From: Pseudorasbora parva | Lineage: Eukaryota > Chordata > Actinopteri > Cypriniformes > Gobionidae | Reading direction: 5' to 3' | Assembly (NCBI RefSeq): GCF_024679245.1 | Contig: NC_090172.1 | Coordinates: 7,673,233-7,737,232, forward strand | DNA: 64,000 nucleotides | In this document: piece after piece, positions 27,527 through 38,695 of the stretch | Position numbering within the stretch: position 1 is the stretch's first letter | Layout: every line of letters starts with the position of its first letter | Made by a program: the position numbers and the translations under genes | The notes under the pieces: model-generated | Told to the model about the DNA's origin: nothing | What the model saw: the letters and a program-made list of their open reading frames with translations, nothing else | Databases searched by the model: none

Positions 27527-28516
27527 GCATGACATCACCGGTTTCACAAATTCACATTTTTGTCGTTCACACTGAGACGATAACAATAGGCCTATTGTTT
27601 TAAAAAGAGTTGCACTTTGAAACCCGATTTCAAGTTTGCTTTTTTAGGCCCCCAAAACGCTGTTGTTGTGTAAAACTAAAACTTACTCAAGGTTTTCCAT
27701 TTTTAGTTGAAAAGCGGAACTTAACCTCTACAATCCAGACATGCCTCTTTAAAATGCAGAAATTACGCATGTCTCTGTTTATCTTCCCCATTATAACGCT
27801 GTTCTCCATTTTTACATTATCAATCAATGAATTGATTAATACAAAAAAATGTGCATAAAAATATATTTTAAATTAAATTAAATTAAATGAAGCACCCAAT
27901 AGCTTACACTGGGTTGCTGTGAATAAGAGTGCTGCAAAAGCAGAATTAAAGATTTGGCTCCATTTTAATTTTAAGTGATGTTTTTATTAACAAAATCTGC
28001 ACGTGCAGAGGATTAAACCTAATTAAACACAAGTGGAGCACTAAGCTAATCAACGATAAGAGATGTGTATATGTATACAGCAGATTTACCTTCTTTCGTT
28101 GACCATTTTCATTTTAGCATCCCTCCACCACCCCATAATCTTTACTCTATTTAATTTGATGTAAGTGTGAACTCGTGAATTTAAATTGAATTAGCTACAC
28201 CCTACAATAAGTTGAATTTGAATCAGAATGACAGGAAGAGGAATTTATTCTTTATAATGTACAAAACACAGGTAATTAATTAAAAGTATTTTCCCACCCT
28301 GGTTTACTAATGGATCATTTATTTAATATGATGAAATGTAAAATACAAATTGGTCTATTGTTCTGCCTTGCTTTAAAAACCTTCATTATTCAAAGGCTTT
28401 GTCAAGCCAACAACCAGTTTCTGTCTTGCTTAAGAATTATTCACATGAATCTCAGTTAAATTTAATTGTGCTTACTTACATTCAAATTTGAATTGCACAT
28501 TTATTTGTTACATGTA
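27527..28516. other. Intron, nothing recognised
   Basis: AT-rich sequence including a short AAATT tandem near 27870. No gene or defined element. Confidence 0.4.
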
Positions 28517-28796
28517 AAGGCCAAGTATGGTAACTCGTCCTCGGAATTTGTCCTCTGCATTTCACCCATCCAAGTTAGTGCACAGAAATTAGAGGTAGTA
28601 AACACACACACACTGCAAACCATGGACACACACCCGGAGCAGTTGACAGCCATTAACCACGGCGCCTGAGGAGTGTTCAGGGGTGTGGTGCCTTGCTCAA
28701 GGGCACCTCAGTCATTTCCCTCCGGTATTGAGAATCGAACACGTGACCTTTGGGTTACCAGTCTTGACTCTCTAACCATGAGGCCATGACTGCCCC
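28517..28796 (-). mobile_element. tRNA-derived SINE
   Basis: Read on the minus strand it begins GGGGCAGTCATGGCCTCATG and GTTAGAGAGTC, a tRNA-like A box, followed by GTGTTCGATTCTC, a B box, at the normal spacing. The conserved central segment CCTTGAGCAAGGCACCACAC follows. The 3' part ends near CCATACTTGGCC. This structure identifies a fish SINE with a tRNA head; I do not fix the family name. Confidence 0.88.
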
Positions 28797-29469
28797 AATT
28801 CTGCATCCTGTTTGCTATGAATTCCAGTTCTGAATAAAAGTTTTGTGCACTCATTTTCTTAATCCATCTGGAGAATATACGAAATATTTTGTTGCATTCT
28901 CCTCAGACTTGGCTCAACTGGGATTCATTGAAATCACGCCTCAACTTTCGGAGGAGAGAATGTGTCATTGATTGGCCAACACTAGTGGCCTCTGGTGACA
29001 GCTATCAGAACGGTGCTACCTCATCTAGCTCTCATTAGCGAGTGAAAGACAAGCTCTGTGCCTGTGGTTATCTTCACTCTCATGTCTCAGCTCGCCGCTG
29101 CGGTTCTGACCTCGTGATACCCTTCCTCTCGTCACACGGCTGTGAGTTGTCGCATGTTGAGTGATCAGCTGTGTGGATCTGCTGTCCTGCTGCGTCTGTG
29201 CCTTCGCCTCACTCTGGAGTCGCTTTCATCCCTTCAACACTCCACGTATTCGATGATCTTACACACACCTCTTCCCCCAGCAGTACACCGTGTTCACCCT
29301 AGTGCCGTATGATAGCTGAACCTTGTTAAGCTGGTGAGGTACTTGGGTGTGGGTTTTGATGAATACATTATTTTAGAAAGGACCTACGAGCACGTGTGTA
29401 GAAAGTGTTGATTAACTTGTTTATTATTTGCTGTTTTATTTACTAATCAATGTATTTTTCTGATCACAG
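28797..29469. other. Intron, unique sequence before exon
   Basis: No repeat ends found. The 28900-29300 stretch is GC-richer than the surrounding intron and ends near the acceptor TTTTTCTGATCACAG. Confidence 0.4.
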
Positions 29470-29524
29470 TGATAAACGTTTCTCTGCTTTGGGCTTCGGG
29501 GCAAGAATCCCACCTAATTATGAG
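29470..29524 (+). CDS. cpne7: cpne7 exon, residues 185-203 (A domain)
   Basis: The acceptor is TTCTGATCACAG and the donor GTAAAA. The first base completes the split serine codon, then DKRFSALGFGARIPPNYE follows. FGFGARIPP is the conserved copine A-domain loop. At 55 bp it is one of the two smallest exons. It lies at the end of a 21.7-kb intron, and only frame and family homology tie it to the exon at 7658. Confidence 0.95.
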
Positions 29525-29639
29525 GTAAAATACCTGTTTTATTGTATATGTGGTCCCTTGTGAAAAAGAAATGTGATTAATTGTCAAACCTTTCTGCATT
29601 TTGATTTGTTATTTTGATGATAAGGATGTGTCCTTATCA

Positions 29640-30290
29640 GTGTTGGGCGTAACTAGTGTAATTTAATTACTTTTTCCCTGAAAAAGAAAAGTAAGAGACT
29701 ACTCTTATTTATTGTGTAATTTTTAATTACAGTTACTTCACAAGTAATTCATAAATCAATAAATCCTCGCTCAAAGTCTCTCCCGCATTTCGCAATGCTG
29801 TGATGGCAGTCCCTGCACGAATAATCTGTAACGGTTTCATTGACACCTTTCTGAAGAGATGTCAACTCCGTATATAAACTTATCACACGTGGCTTCCCCT
29901 TACCAGCATAGTGATCTCTCAAAATCTGCAGCGCCTTTCTGCCATCATCCACAGCCTCTCTCATCACAAGTGACAGACTCTTGTCGTCTAATAATTGGAT
30001 CAGAACTGCATATGCCTCATTTTTACCGTCGTCTTCCACCTCCTCACTATTATCGTCCACGGTAGAGGCGACACCCAATATGGTGGATTTTAAACCCAGA
30101 AGACGCAAATGTGCCAGGAACTTTGTTTCCCACAATTCGTAATTCTTTTCCTCTCCATCGAAACATAAACGATTCCATCGGTTCCCAAACTCTTTACTGG
30201 GCCCATAACCTGTTGGGGCTGCTATCTCAATAAGAGCTAGGTAAGCGGTACATGACGAAGGAATAAACAGACATTATCTGGCGTTTAGCC
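29640..30290 (-). pseudogene. Copia/UBN2-type retrotransposon gag remnant
   Basis: A minus-strand frame at 29749-30135 reads MWETKFLAHLRLLGLKSTIL and later LLDDKSLSLVMREAVDDGRK, ALQILRDHYAGKGKPRVISL and YTELTSLQKGVNETVTDY. That is the UBN2/copia-type gag domain seen in many fish sequences. Reading through upstream to about 30290 extends it in the same frame with KEFGNRWNRLCFDGEEKNYE. No protease, integrase or reverse transcriptase of a copia element is found nearby. The 29640-29740 flank (AGTGTTGGGCGTAACTAGTG) may be part of the same insertion. A LINE starts immediately to the right. Confidence 0.7.
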
Positions 30291-30327
30291 TGCACACCTG
30301 CACAAGAGAGCAGCGGCCATTTTGATT

Positions 30328-31895
30328 AATAATAATAATAATACGTTTTATTTATATAGCGCCTTTCCCATACTCAAGGTCGCTGTACACAAAATATAAA
30401 TATATAAAATATACATACATATACAATATAGGACATAAACAGACAAATATACAGAGGAGAAAAACAATTCTAAGCAGAGAAAGATTGGAACTATTGTAAG
30501 AAAAGATATGTTTTTAGTTGAGACTTGAAGGAGGATAGTAACAGTGTCGCATAGAGAAAAGGGGAGGGAATTCCAGAGTTTCGGGGCCACAGCACTGAAT
30601 GATCTTCCACCCATGGTAGATAGACGGAAACGAGGTACAGTGAGTAGTCTAGAGTCAGATGACCGGAGAGTACGTGGAGGAAAATACCAGTGCAGAATGG
30701 GGAGCAAGTCCATACAGACATTTAAAAGTTAACAGTAGAATTTTGTATTGGATGCGGACAGAGACAGGTAGCCAATGAAGATTATAGAGCAAAGGGGTAA
30801 TGTGGTCCGATTTTTTGACTTGGTGGATGACTCTGGCAGCAGAATTTTGTACATATTGTAGTCTATTGATAGTTTTAGCGGGAAGCCCAATAAGCAGTGA
30901 ATTACAATAGTCAATACGTGAGATTATTAAAGCATCGATTAGAGTTTCGGTATCTTTAGTGCTGAGAGCTGGTCGTAGTCGGGCGATGTTACGAAGTTGG
31001 TAGAATGAAGTCTTGGTAACTGAACTAATATGAGCTTGAAATGTAAGAGCACTAAGTCAAATGTTACGCCTAGATTTTTAACAGTGTGACATGGAATTAC
31101 TCAGGACCCATCAATTAGAAGACTCAGTTCAGACTTTTTTAGACTGGATGGTGGACCGAATACAGTGACCTCAGTTTTATCGTTATTGAATTTAAGGAAG
31201 TTTCTATGAAGCCAGGTTTTAATCTCAGTAATATAGATATTCAATGAGTCCAGGGAGAGAGTGGAGATGGAGCGGGCTGAAATGTAAATTTGCAAGTCAT
31301 CAGCATAACAATGATAGCTAAGACCATGACTACGGATAATGTGACCTAATGGTAGCAGATAAATATTAAACAGAAGTGGTCCAAGAACAGAGCCTTGAGG
31401 AACACCCTGAGAGAGAGAACATGGAGAAGATTTGAAGTTCTGAATATTAATGAAAAATTGTCAATCGGTGAGATACGATAGGAACCATGATAACGCACTA
31501 CCCGTGATGCCGATTGCAGATAGACGAGAGGTGAGTATATGATGAGATGTAGTATCAAAGGCAGCAGTTAAATCAAGCATGATAAGGATAGTAAGACAAC
31601 CAGAATCAGCAGACATTAGCAAGTCATTAGTAATTTTTACCAAGGCTGTTTCAGTGCTGTGGCCCGACCGATAGCCAGATTGAAAGGGATCAGGAAGGTT
31701 GTTTACAGAGAGATGAGCTTGTAGTTGAGAGGCAACTACTTTTTCAAGCAGCTTTGCAACGAATGTAAGATTAGAAATAGGTCTGAAATTATTCATGACC
31801 GAAGAGTCCAGCCCAGGTTTTTTTAAAATAGGAGTGACCGCAGCTGTTTTTAGTGCTAGTGGGACAGAACCAGAAGAAAAAGAACAATTGATCAG
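30328..31895 (-). mobile_element. 5'-truncated L2-like LINE with broken reverse transcriptase
   Basis: Minus-strand frames hold reverse-transcriptase blocks in order: FRPISNLTFVAKLLEKVVAS, FQSGYRSGHSTETALVKITN and LDLTAAFD (31461-31796), then the catalytic YADD encoded at 31296-31307, LHRNFLKFNNDKTEV (31101-31295), and RTLRSSDSRLLTV with FSAVAPKLWNSLP (30348-30713). The 3' end reads TATTTATATAGCGCC-type sequence on the complement and finishes in an AAT tandem at 30328-30343, usual for L2-clade LINEs. The frame is interrupted by frameshifts and the 5' part (endonuclease) is missing. Confidence 0.88.
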
Positions 31896-32244
31896 ATGAG
31901 CAGATGAGCATTAATGATTGCACACCTGTGTATGTTACTCCGCCCACTTCATAGAACACATAACTACCCTATAGACTAGAACAATTATATATCTAATACA
32001 ATAGTGGAATTAACATAAAAAAATGTAAAATCTAACTTTAAAATGCATGTTTTATGTGTCCTTCTCACATTTGTAATACTTTGGTATTACCAGTTAATAA
32101 GAGTAACAGATGTAATCATGTCTATCCTTGAAATCGCTTAACTCAAGGTTGATATATGATTTGGAAAGTAATTAGTAATAATGTACTTTATTATATTAAT
32201 AACAGTATATTTTGTATAATTGCAAGACATAACAAATACTCCTT
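31896..32244. other. Intron, possible right half of the gag-bearing insertion
   Basis: AT-rich sequence after the truncated LINE end. GAGTAACAGATGTAATC near 32100 resembles, loosely, the flank at 29640, so the older element may continue here. This is weak. Confidence 0.3.
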
Positions 32245-32949
32245 AATAAAAAGTACACTTTAGCATACTTTAAAAAAGAGTACTTATAGAAGTAATATAC
32301 TTAATACTATAATATATACTTAATGGGATAGTTACCCAAAAATGAAATTTCCAAATATCGTTCCAAACCTGTAAGACTTTCATTCATCTTCGGAACTCAA
32401 ATGTAGATCTTTTTAATGAAATCTGAGAGCTTTCTGTCCCTCTATTTGATGCTCTGACAAAGTTCATAAAGAGATCGTAAAACTAATCCATATAAATTGA
32501 GCTGTTACATCCAAATTTTCTGAAGCAATTGAACACTTTATGAACAGATTGAATGTAGGCTCTTATTCACAGAATAAGACACTCAACCAAACCTGTGTAA
32601 CACCTCATTGGTTCTCGTATGTCAAGCAAACTCTCTTGAGCCTTCATTTACCACAATTGATGTAAGTTGATAAATGTTTAAATGTGAATAAAAGCCTAAA
32701 TTCAATTATGTTCATCATATAAAGGGATCAAGATCAAATTGTGGACTAAATCAATTCATATGGATTAATTTTACGATCTCTTTATTAACTTTTTGAAGCG
32801 TCAGTCTGGTAGTTGTGTAGCTGTCAATGGAGGGACAGAAATCTCTCAGAGTTTAAATTATACAAAATGCTTTTTAACCAGTTTTTTTTTAATTGCACTT
32901 TTAATATTTGAAGTACACTGCAAGTGCATATTTAGTGCACATCCCTTTC
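32245..32949. mobile_element. AAAAAGTACACTTTAGCATAC-family element with nested insertion
   Basis: The left AAAAAGTACACTTTAGCATA and right AAGTACACTGCAAGTGCATA with CATCCCTTTC match the ends of the copy at 23750-24286. Positions about 32320-32856 are a separate foldback element (GGGATAGTTACCCAAAAATG start, flanked by TTAA) that broke this copy. Confidence 0.65.
32320..32856. mobile_element. Nested TTAA-type foldback element
   Basis: It starts TTAATGGGATAGTTACCCAA and then AAATGAAATTTCC, the arm of the GGGATAGTTCACC family, and ends at a TTAA. The interior matches 17700-18140. It sits inside the older element spanning 32245-32949. Confidence 0.6.
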
Positions 32950-33605
32950 AGAAGTTTGGTGTCAAATTTGTAAATGTGGAAGTATCTGTTATCTTCTGTA
33001 TTTGATAGGCCGCAGCCCCTGGCACTCCATATCTCACAAGTTATAAGTCATAACTCATTTTATTTTTATTTACAGACTCTCTCTCATGAAACACAAACCT
33101 TTACACCAAGAATGGGCTATGCTCACATAATTAAAATAATAACAGCTTGCAAGTAAACTGTCACAGGATTTCATTTTATGGTCTGTTTGTTCAGGCAGAT
33201 TGCAGTGCTCTAGCTATGAGGTTTATTTCCTTTTCAAAGAAATTTAACAATAATAGTTATATTCAGAATGTCATTGTCAACAAAAGAAAAAATATTTTAA
33301 TTAAATTAAAGTACCAGAGGGGGTTCACAGTGGTTGTCGTTTACAATGGAACTTCTGTAGGGAGGGTGCTATTTTGTTTTAGCATCATCATCATCGGGTC
33401 ATTTCATGCATAGTGTTGCAGAAAGTATTATTCTTAGAAACATGCAAATAAGCCAAACATACATTGCATGATTTATTGCCTTCCTTTAACAGCAGGATGT
33501 ATGACCTTGAATTAGGTTCTTAACCAGAAAACAGGTGTGTAAAAGCATGCTAAACAAGTTGAATAAACAAAACCTTTATGTGTGTTTTTCTTCTCCGAAC
33601 TACAG

Positions 33606-33657
33606 GTGTCTCATGACTTTGCCATCAATTTCAACCCAGAGGATGATGAATGTGAAG
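33606..33657 (+). CDS. cpne7: cpne7 exon, residues 204-221 (A domain)
   Basis: The acceptor is CTCCGAACTACAG and the donor GTAAGA. It encodes VSHDFAINFNPEDDECE, 17 codons, plus one base of the next codon. SHDFAINFNPEDDEC is characteristic of the copine-7 branch. It is 52 bp long, the smallest exon in the window. Confidence 0.95.
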
Positions 33658-33745
33658 GTAAGAGTGACAGGCACTTCTCATGGGAGCTGAACAAAGACAC
33701 TCAGTGATGTTTCTGAAGCTATTGCCACAGACAGTCATAGGAAAA

Positions 33746-34030
33746 GTTCAGTCGCAAAGAAATATTCTGTCATTATTTACTTTTCCTTTCAGTATCCTTT
33801 CAAACTTCATATGAATGTCTTTCTTCCATGGAACACAGAAGGATAAATGTTGAGAAATGGCCAATTTTTTTTAACAAAAAAAAAGGCACATTAAACATTT
33901 TACAAACGTGGTCCCATATGACTTTCTCCTGAAGCCATCTGATGCCATCTTTGTGTGAGGAACAGATCAAAATATATGCTGTATTTAAAGAAAATCTTGC
34001 CCTCTGCTGTCACCATCCATTAAAATATTA
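33746..34030. repeat. Decayed foldback-family fragment
   Basis: TCTGTCATTATTTACTTTTC and TTTCAAACTTCATATGAATG with TTTCTTCCATGGAACACAGA are the arm sequence of the GGGATAGTTCACCC family seen elsewhere in the window. Only one arm is recognised. Confidence 0.5.
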
Positions 34031-34123
34031 TGTGCATTTAAGGCTGAGTCAGGTTTGACATCAATGTGATGCGACCAATCGTCATTGACATCAGGCCGGT
34101 GGCATGCCATTCCATCATGACAT

Positions 34124-35658
34124 TAGCCTGGTTAAAACCAGACCGTTCTCAGTAGTAACTGAGTAATGGTCTGGCAAAGCTTCATAGACAAATCATTTCC
34201 AAAGGGGCGTCACCAACGGACTAATAGCAATTTGGAAAACCTAATAGCATCTCAGACCGGCTGAAACATTTCGGATTGACGGTCAAACAGAAAACATCTC
34301 TGTTCAGCATTTGTATTGTGATTAGAACGCGATGTGCAGTATTTTGAAAAAAAATTTTTTTTGAGGAGTCTTTGGAAAATTGTGTCTCACAAACTTTATT
34401 CCGATTCAATCATTTCAGATGTGTTAAGCTAGTTATTTATTTACAATTATTTACAATTTTTACATGACTACCAGATCTAGTGTGAGGAAATAAGCACAGA
34501 AAGGCCAGATCCAGAGCTGCTGTGTGTGTTAGCACATGATCACACTCCCCATCCTCCTCATCAAAGTAGCCGGTGTAATCCACATCTGGTAGCCAAATGT
34601 TGTTATTTGCTCTGGTTTTAAAGGGGTACTTCAGCGCTGGGAAGATGAATCTGTATTTAAACTGGGTCATCAATGTAGTAGAAATGTGAAATTAATTTTG
34701 AATTTGGTGCCTTCTAGACTGAGAAAAGACAGAAAATGTGTTTTTGTCTCATGGGGATGAAAGACTACAATTCCCAGAATGCTTTGGTGCCCTGTGAGGC
34801 CACTCCCAAAGACACCTACTGGATTACTGTGACTGAGTTGGAGAAGACACTACAATTAAAAACTGAACGTGTCTGTTCAATATAATGAGTGAGTCACCGC
34901 GCGAGTCTCACAGCACTGAGCACTAACTGCAGGAGTCAGATAAATGAGCTGATGAGCTCGTGATGAGAGCTGAGGTAATCGCGACTACACTCCAGGCATA
35001 CATTCACAACGCGAGTTCAGTCTGGCATGTTTCAGTTCAAGCCTTTGCAAGCTTAACTTTCATAGAAATTAATTTGAGAAGTTAAAAGACTTCCATTGCT
35101 CACCATAGCTCTGTTTAAATGAGTGCCTGTAGCTGCGAGCTGAGCTGTGAGTGTGATCTCCATCCCCCATACGTGGGTTCAAAACATGCAGAAATGGCTC
35201 CCTCTGCTGGCTGTAGTCTTTAGCCTTTGGCCAAACATTCCTCCTATGATGGAAATAACGTCAAGTTGCGTCATAGGAGCAATTTTTCCAGAAATAAAAT
35301 GCATAAATCTCTTGTCTCAGGGGGATATGATGGGGAAAAGCACAATCATTTGAATATACTCCAGGGTTTCTACTGATACAAAACCATATGCTAATCGCTG
35401 AAGTAACCCTTTAAGGAAAAGGAATAAAGTTGAAATCGCTTAAAACAGACGCGATAGCTGATTTGAATGAGTGATATCCCACAGTGGCATCCTGCTTCAC
35501 TGTCACTGTGCTGTCGTCGTCGTGTAAAGCCCGCCCCAACGTTTCTGATTGGTGCTGCGATTTCGACGGATTGGAAATGGGTTTGAATGGGCTCTTTGCC
35601 AGACTACTTGCAGAGCAAATCTAAATTTGCCGGAAGTTGTCTGGGTTTTCCCAGGCTA
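34124..35658. mobile_element. DNA transposon derivative with 9-bp target duplication
   Basis: It is bounded by TAGCCTGG at the left and CCAGGCTA at the right. The perfect direct repeat TCATGACAT occurs at 34115-34123 and 35659-35667. Inverted arms continue inward (GGTTAAAACCAGAC against GTCTGGGTTTTCCC; AATGGTCTGGCAAAGC against GCTCTTTGCCAGAC). A 9-bp duplication is typical of Mutator-like elements, but no transposase is present to confirm this. The element at 34618-35414 is inserted in it. A fragment of similar sequence occurs at about 39352-39410. Confidence 0.85.
34618..35414. mobile_element. TTAA-type foldback element nested in the previous one
   Basis: TTAAAGGGGTACTTCAGCGC and GCTGAAGTAACCCTTTAA form the inverted ends, with TTAA at both outer edges. 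No coding frame with motif. Confidence 0.8.
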
Positions 35659-35667
35659 TCATGACAT

Positions 35668-35998
35668 GGTAAATCTTGTCAAAAGGCATAAGTGTGAATA
35701 AAATGGCTGGAAAATCTAGTTTAAAGGTGAAGAATGTTGTTTCTGCAACACTAGTGGCACCTAGCGGAATTAAAAGAATATACAACCTTGCAAATACCCC
35801 CTTTTGCACCTCTGGAAACCATCACAAATACACATACTCATCAATACACACGAAAACTCTTACGGGTCTCAACAGGTAAAAGTAGGCTACTTTCAATTAA
35901 GCTTCATATTAGGCTAATATTTTTAGCTGTATTGCTATGTGTCATGAGTAAGCAAGGGATAGCGCTTTGTCTATACAGCTAACATGATCATCTCAATT
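35668..35998. other. Intron, nothing recognised
   Basis: Short stretch between two foldback elements. Overlapping small frames on both strands have no motif. Confidence 0.4.
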
Positions 35999-36574
35999 TT
36001 AAAGGAACATGCTGACCTTTTGGGACAAGCTTATTCAACGTATCCCCAAGAGTTAGATAAGTCCATACATACCATTCTCATCTCCGTACCATAACTTTGT
36101 CTGACGCACCCACTGCTAGCCTAGCTTAGCACAATGACTGGAGATAAACGGCTTCAACCAGTTTAGCCTAGCTTAGCCTAGGCACTGTGTAATATCATCG
36201 CGCCGCTGCACTCATGGTACGGCAGCAAAGTTCTTAGATTATTACGCAGGAATGAGAGTCCCTAGCCATATCAGTCTAGAAAATTGCAACTTTTAATTTT
36301 CTGTTTTTCTTATTACACGGTGTAACTATACACATCACAACATGTAAAAACACACCATAACAAACAGCTATGTTGGTGTTATTTTGTCACTAATTGAGCA
36401 GTAGGCTAGATGGAGCCGTTTACCTCCAGTCTTTATGTCAAGCTAGGCTAGCGGTGGGTGCATCAGACAAAGTTATAGCATGCAAGGAGATGAGAATGGT
36501 AGGTATGGATTTATTTAACTCTTTGGGATGAGGTGAATAAGCTAAAGTCCCAAAAGGTTTGTGTGTTCCTTTAA
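35999..36574. mobile_element. TTAA-type palindromic MITE
   Basis: TTAAAGGAACATGCTGACCT on the left faces AGGTTTGTGTGTTCCTTTAA on the right. The arms run about 230 bp (TGCTAGCCTAGCTTAG against CAAGCTAGGCTAGC; TCTGACGCACCC against GGGTGCATCAGA). TTAA is present at both ends. Non-coding. Confidence 0.88.
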
Positions 36575-37117
36575 TAAACCTGTCCGACATATCTGTTTTC
36601 TTTCTGAACCGGAATGCATGATGATGCCGTTTGGTATTGGATTGTCCATTATAGAGCGTTGCATCTCAAAGCCCCATTTGCTTTGACATGTTCATGACCT
36701 GTTTAATCTTTGAAGGAGCAGCGAGTTTTGGCTTTATCTTTTGTACCCAAATCTGAATGTTTTTTTTAATGAAACAAATCAGTCATAGGTCCCTAAACAC
36801 CCTCTGGCTCTGCCTGATACAGTAGCCACAAACTCACAATATAGGTTGAGCTGGAAGGAGATTGACAGATCTGAGTGGACTTTCAACAGGGGTTTCCAAC
36901 CTTTTTTCATTTGAGAGCTACTTTTACTGCTTTACAATATAATCTCTTAAATAACATATTATTACATATAAATACTAACAGTTCAAAAAGGTTTTGATAC
37001 ATTTTTTTTTAATAAAAATATAAAGCTCACATATTAGCCTTAAATAATAATAAAAAAAGATAAATGACTGTAATTGTATCTGCTCCATAAACAAGGGTAT
37101 CTTATTACCAGAAGTGT
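36575..37117. other. Intron, nothing recognised
   Basis: AT-rich intronic sequence with T and A runs near 37000. Confidence 0.4.
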
Positions 37118-37645
37118 TAAAGGCCCACTGAAGTGCCTTGAAACGCGCCGCATTATTCAATGTGTTGCCATAATTTCCCCTGAAACGGATCCAGTTGTTA
37201 GCAGCTCCTCCCCTTTTTTGAAACAGGTAATAGCATTTGGTTAATATACAGTTTGACTAGAGCGGACCTAGTCCTCTAACACTGTTTACCATCATAATCT
37301 CCTCCATATCACTTTGAAATGCAGCATTCTGTGCAGAATTCAAATGGGTCCGTTTTGTTTTGTTGTCTCCGCAGACTCGCGCATATGATCCGTGAGTTGT
37401 GTCTAGTCTAAATTTAGACCAGAGCCTTTGGTGTGCGTGCGCTGCTGCGGTGCGTGAAACTAACGTGAAAACAGACTTCATTCACCTCAACTGAAAGCAT
37501 ATTTACACTGAACTATTTCCTATCACATATATAGAGTAAATCTGACCGATTTCAGCTGCAGCTTCAGCAGTGTAGGGGGCGGGCTTTAGATTCTAGAGAG
37601 CATTTTGATTGGACAGAAGATTTGGTAAGAAGGTGAAGTCTTTAA

Positions 37646-38630
37646 GGGTGCGTTCACACTTGTCATGTTTGGTTCGATTAAAACGAACCCTGGTGCGATT
37701 GCTCGGTTAGTGCGGTTCATTTGGACATATGTGAACGCTGCCACCCGAACCCTGGTGCGCACTAAACAAGCGGACCGAGACCGCTAAAAAGATGGGTCTC
37801 GGTCCGCTTCCAAACGAACTCTGGTGCGGTTCGATTGATATATGAACGCAACACGGACCAAAGACATGCAAACGAACCAAAAACCGGACGTAATATCACA
37901 AGATGCGAGGCATAGTCAGCTGATTTGACGACGCGGAAAGATCGGTGTATCCAAAATGAGTAACGTTAACGTTAGAGGGCAAACGTGGAGCAACGAGGAG
38001 GTGCCTAATCAATATTTGGTCAGACGAGCGTTTCGAAAATGCTAGAAAAAATGCACAAAAAGCCTGGTTTATAATACCTGGTTTTTCTAATCAAATGTTG
38101 CCCATACAGGCGACAGAACGGCCGTCTCTTTTGCATAAGAGATGCCGATGCTCGTCTCTTTTCTGCACAACGGAGGAAATCCTGCTGCTGTTTTGAATGT
38201 TTTGAACATTTTATGAGCTCTTCATGAGTTCTCAGCCGGTAAAAATAATGCCATTTGTACACGCATACAATGACCGCGTTTAATCCAGCACACAGCGTTG
38301 TTTTGAATGTTTTGAACATTTTGAACATTTTATGAGCTCTTCATGAGTTCTCAGCTGCTAAAAATAATGCCATATGTACACGCATAAAATGACCGTGTGT
38401 AATCCAGCACACAGCATTGATTTGAATGTTCGGTAAGCAAGCTCCTGCGTCATATAAGCCGACCAATCAGGTTGTGAGTGTCTCCCTATGCCTTTGGTTC
38501 GGTAACTTTAGGTTCGCTGTTAAAAATTCCAGTGTGAACGTTATGCGGACCAGGACTATATGTTTTGTTTTTGTTTTTTGGTCCGGACCAAACGAACCAA
38601 ACTAACCGAACTACAAGTGTGAACGCACCC
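37646..38630 (+). mobile_element. PIF/Harbinger-like non-autonomous element
   Basis: The ends GGGTGCGTTCACACTTGT and ACAAGTGTGAACGCACCC are inverted, and TAA occurs directly outside both (37643-37645, 38631-38633). A 3-bp TWA duplication is the hallmark of PIF/Harbinger. From 37956 a frame reads MSNVNVRGQTWSNEEV and, after a one-base shift, CLINIWSDER, which looks like the start of the SANT/Myb-like DNA-binding protein that Harbinger elements encode. No DDE transposase remains. Confidence 0.85.
38191..38420. repeat. Tandem duplication of about 110 bp inside the Harbinger-like element
   Basis: GTTTTGAATGTTTTGAACAT and the following TATGAGCTCTTCATGAGTTC recur at 38191 and 38301; a third start (GATTTGAATGTTC) appears at 38418. 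The second unit has an extra ten bases of TTTTGAACAT. Confidence 0.85.
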
Positions 38631-38695
38631 TAAGGCTAACACAGTCATACTAAAAGCTAAAAAACACTTCAATTTTGATTTCAGTGGGCCTTTAA

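Larger units (their letters stand above)
37118..38695. mobile_element. TTAA-type element carrying a nested Harbinger-like element
   Basis: TTAAAGGCCCACTGAAGTG and TTTCAGTGGGCCTTTAA are the inverted ends, each beginning with TTAA. Outside the nested segment only about 590 bp belong to this element. No transposase. Confidence 0.85.

Noticed and set aside
28700..28796. tRNA gene
   Set aside because: A and B boxes are present, but the anticodon arm and acceptor pairing do not form and the SINE body follows directly.
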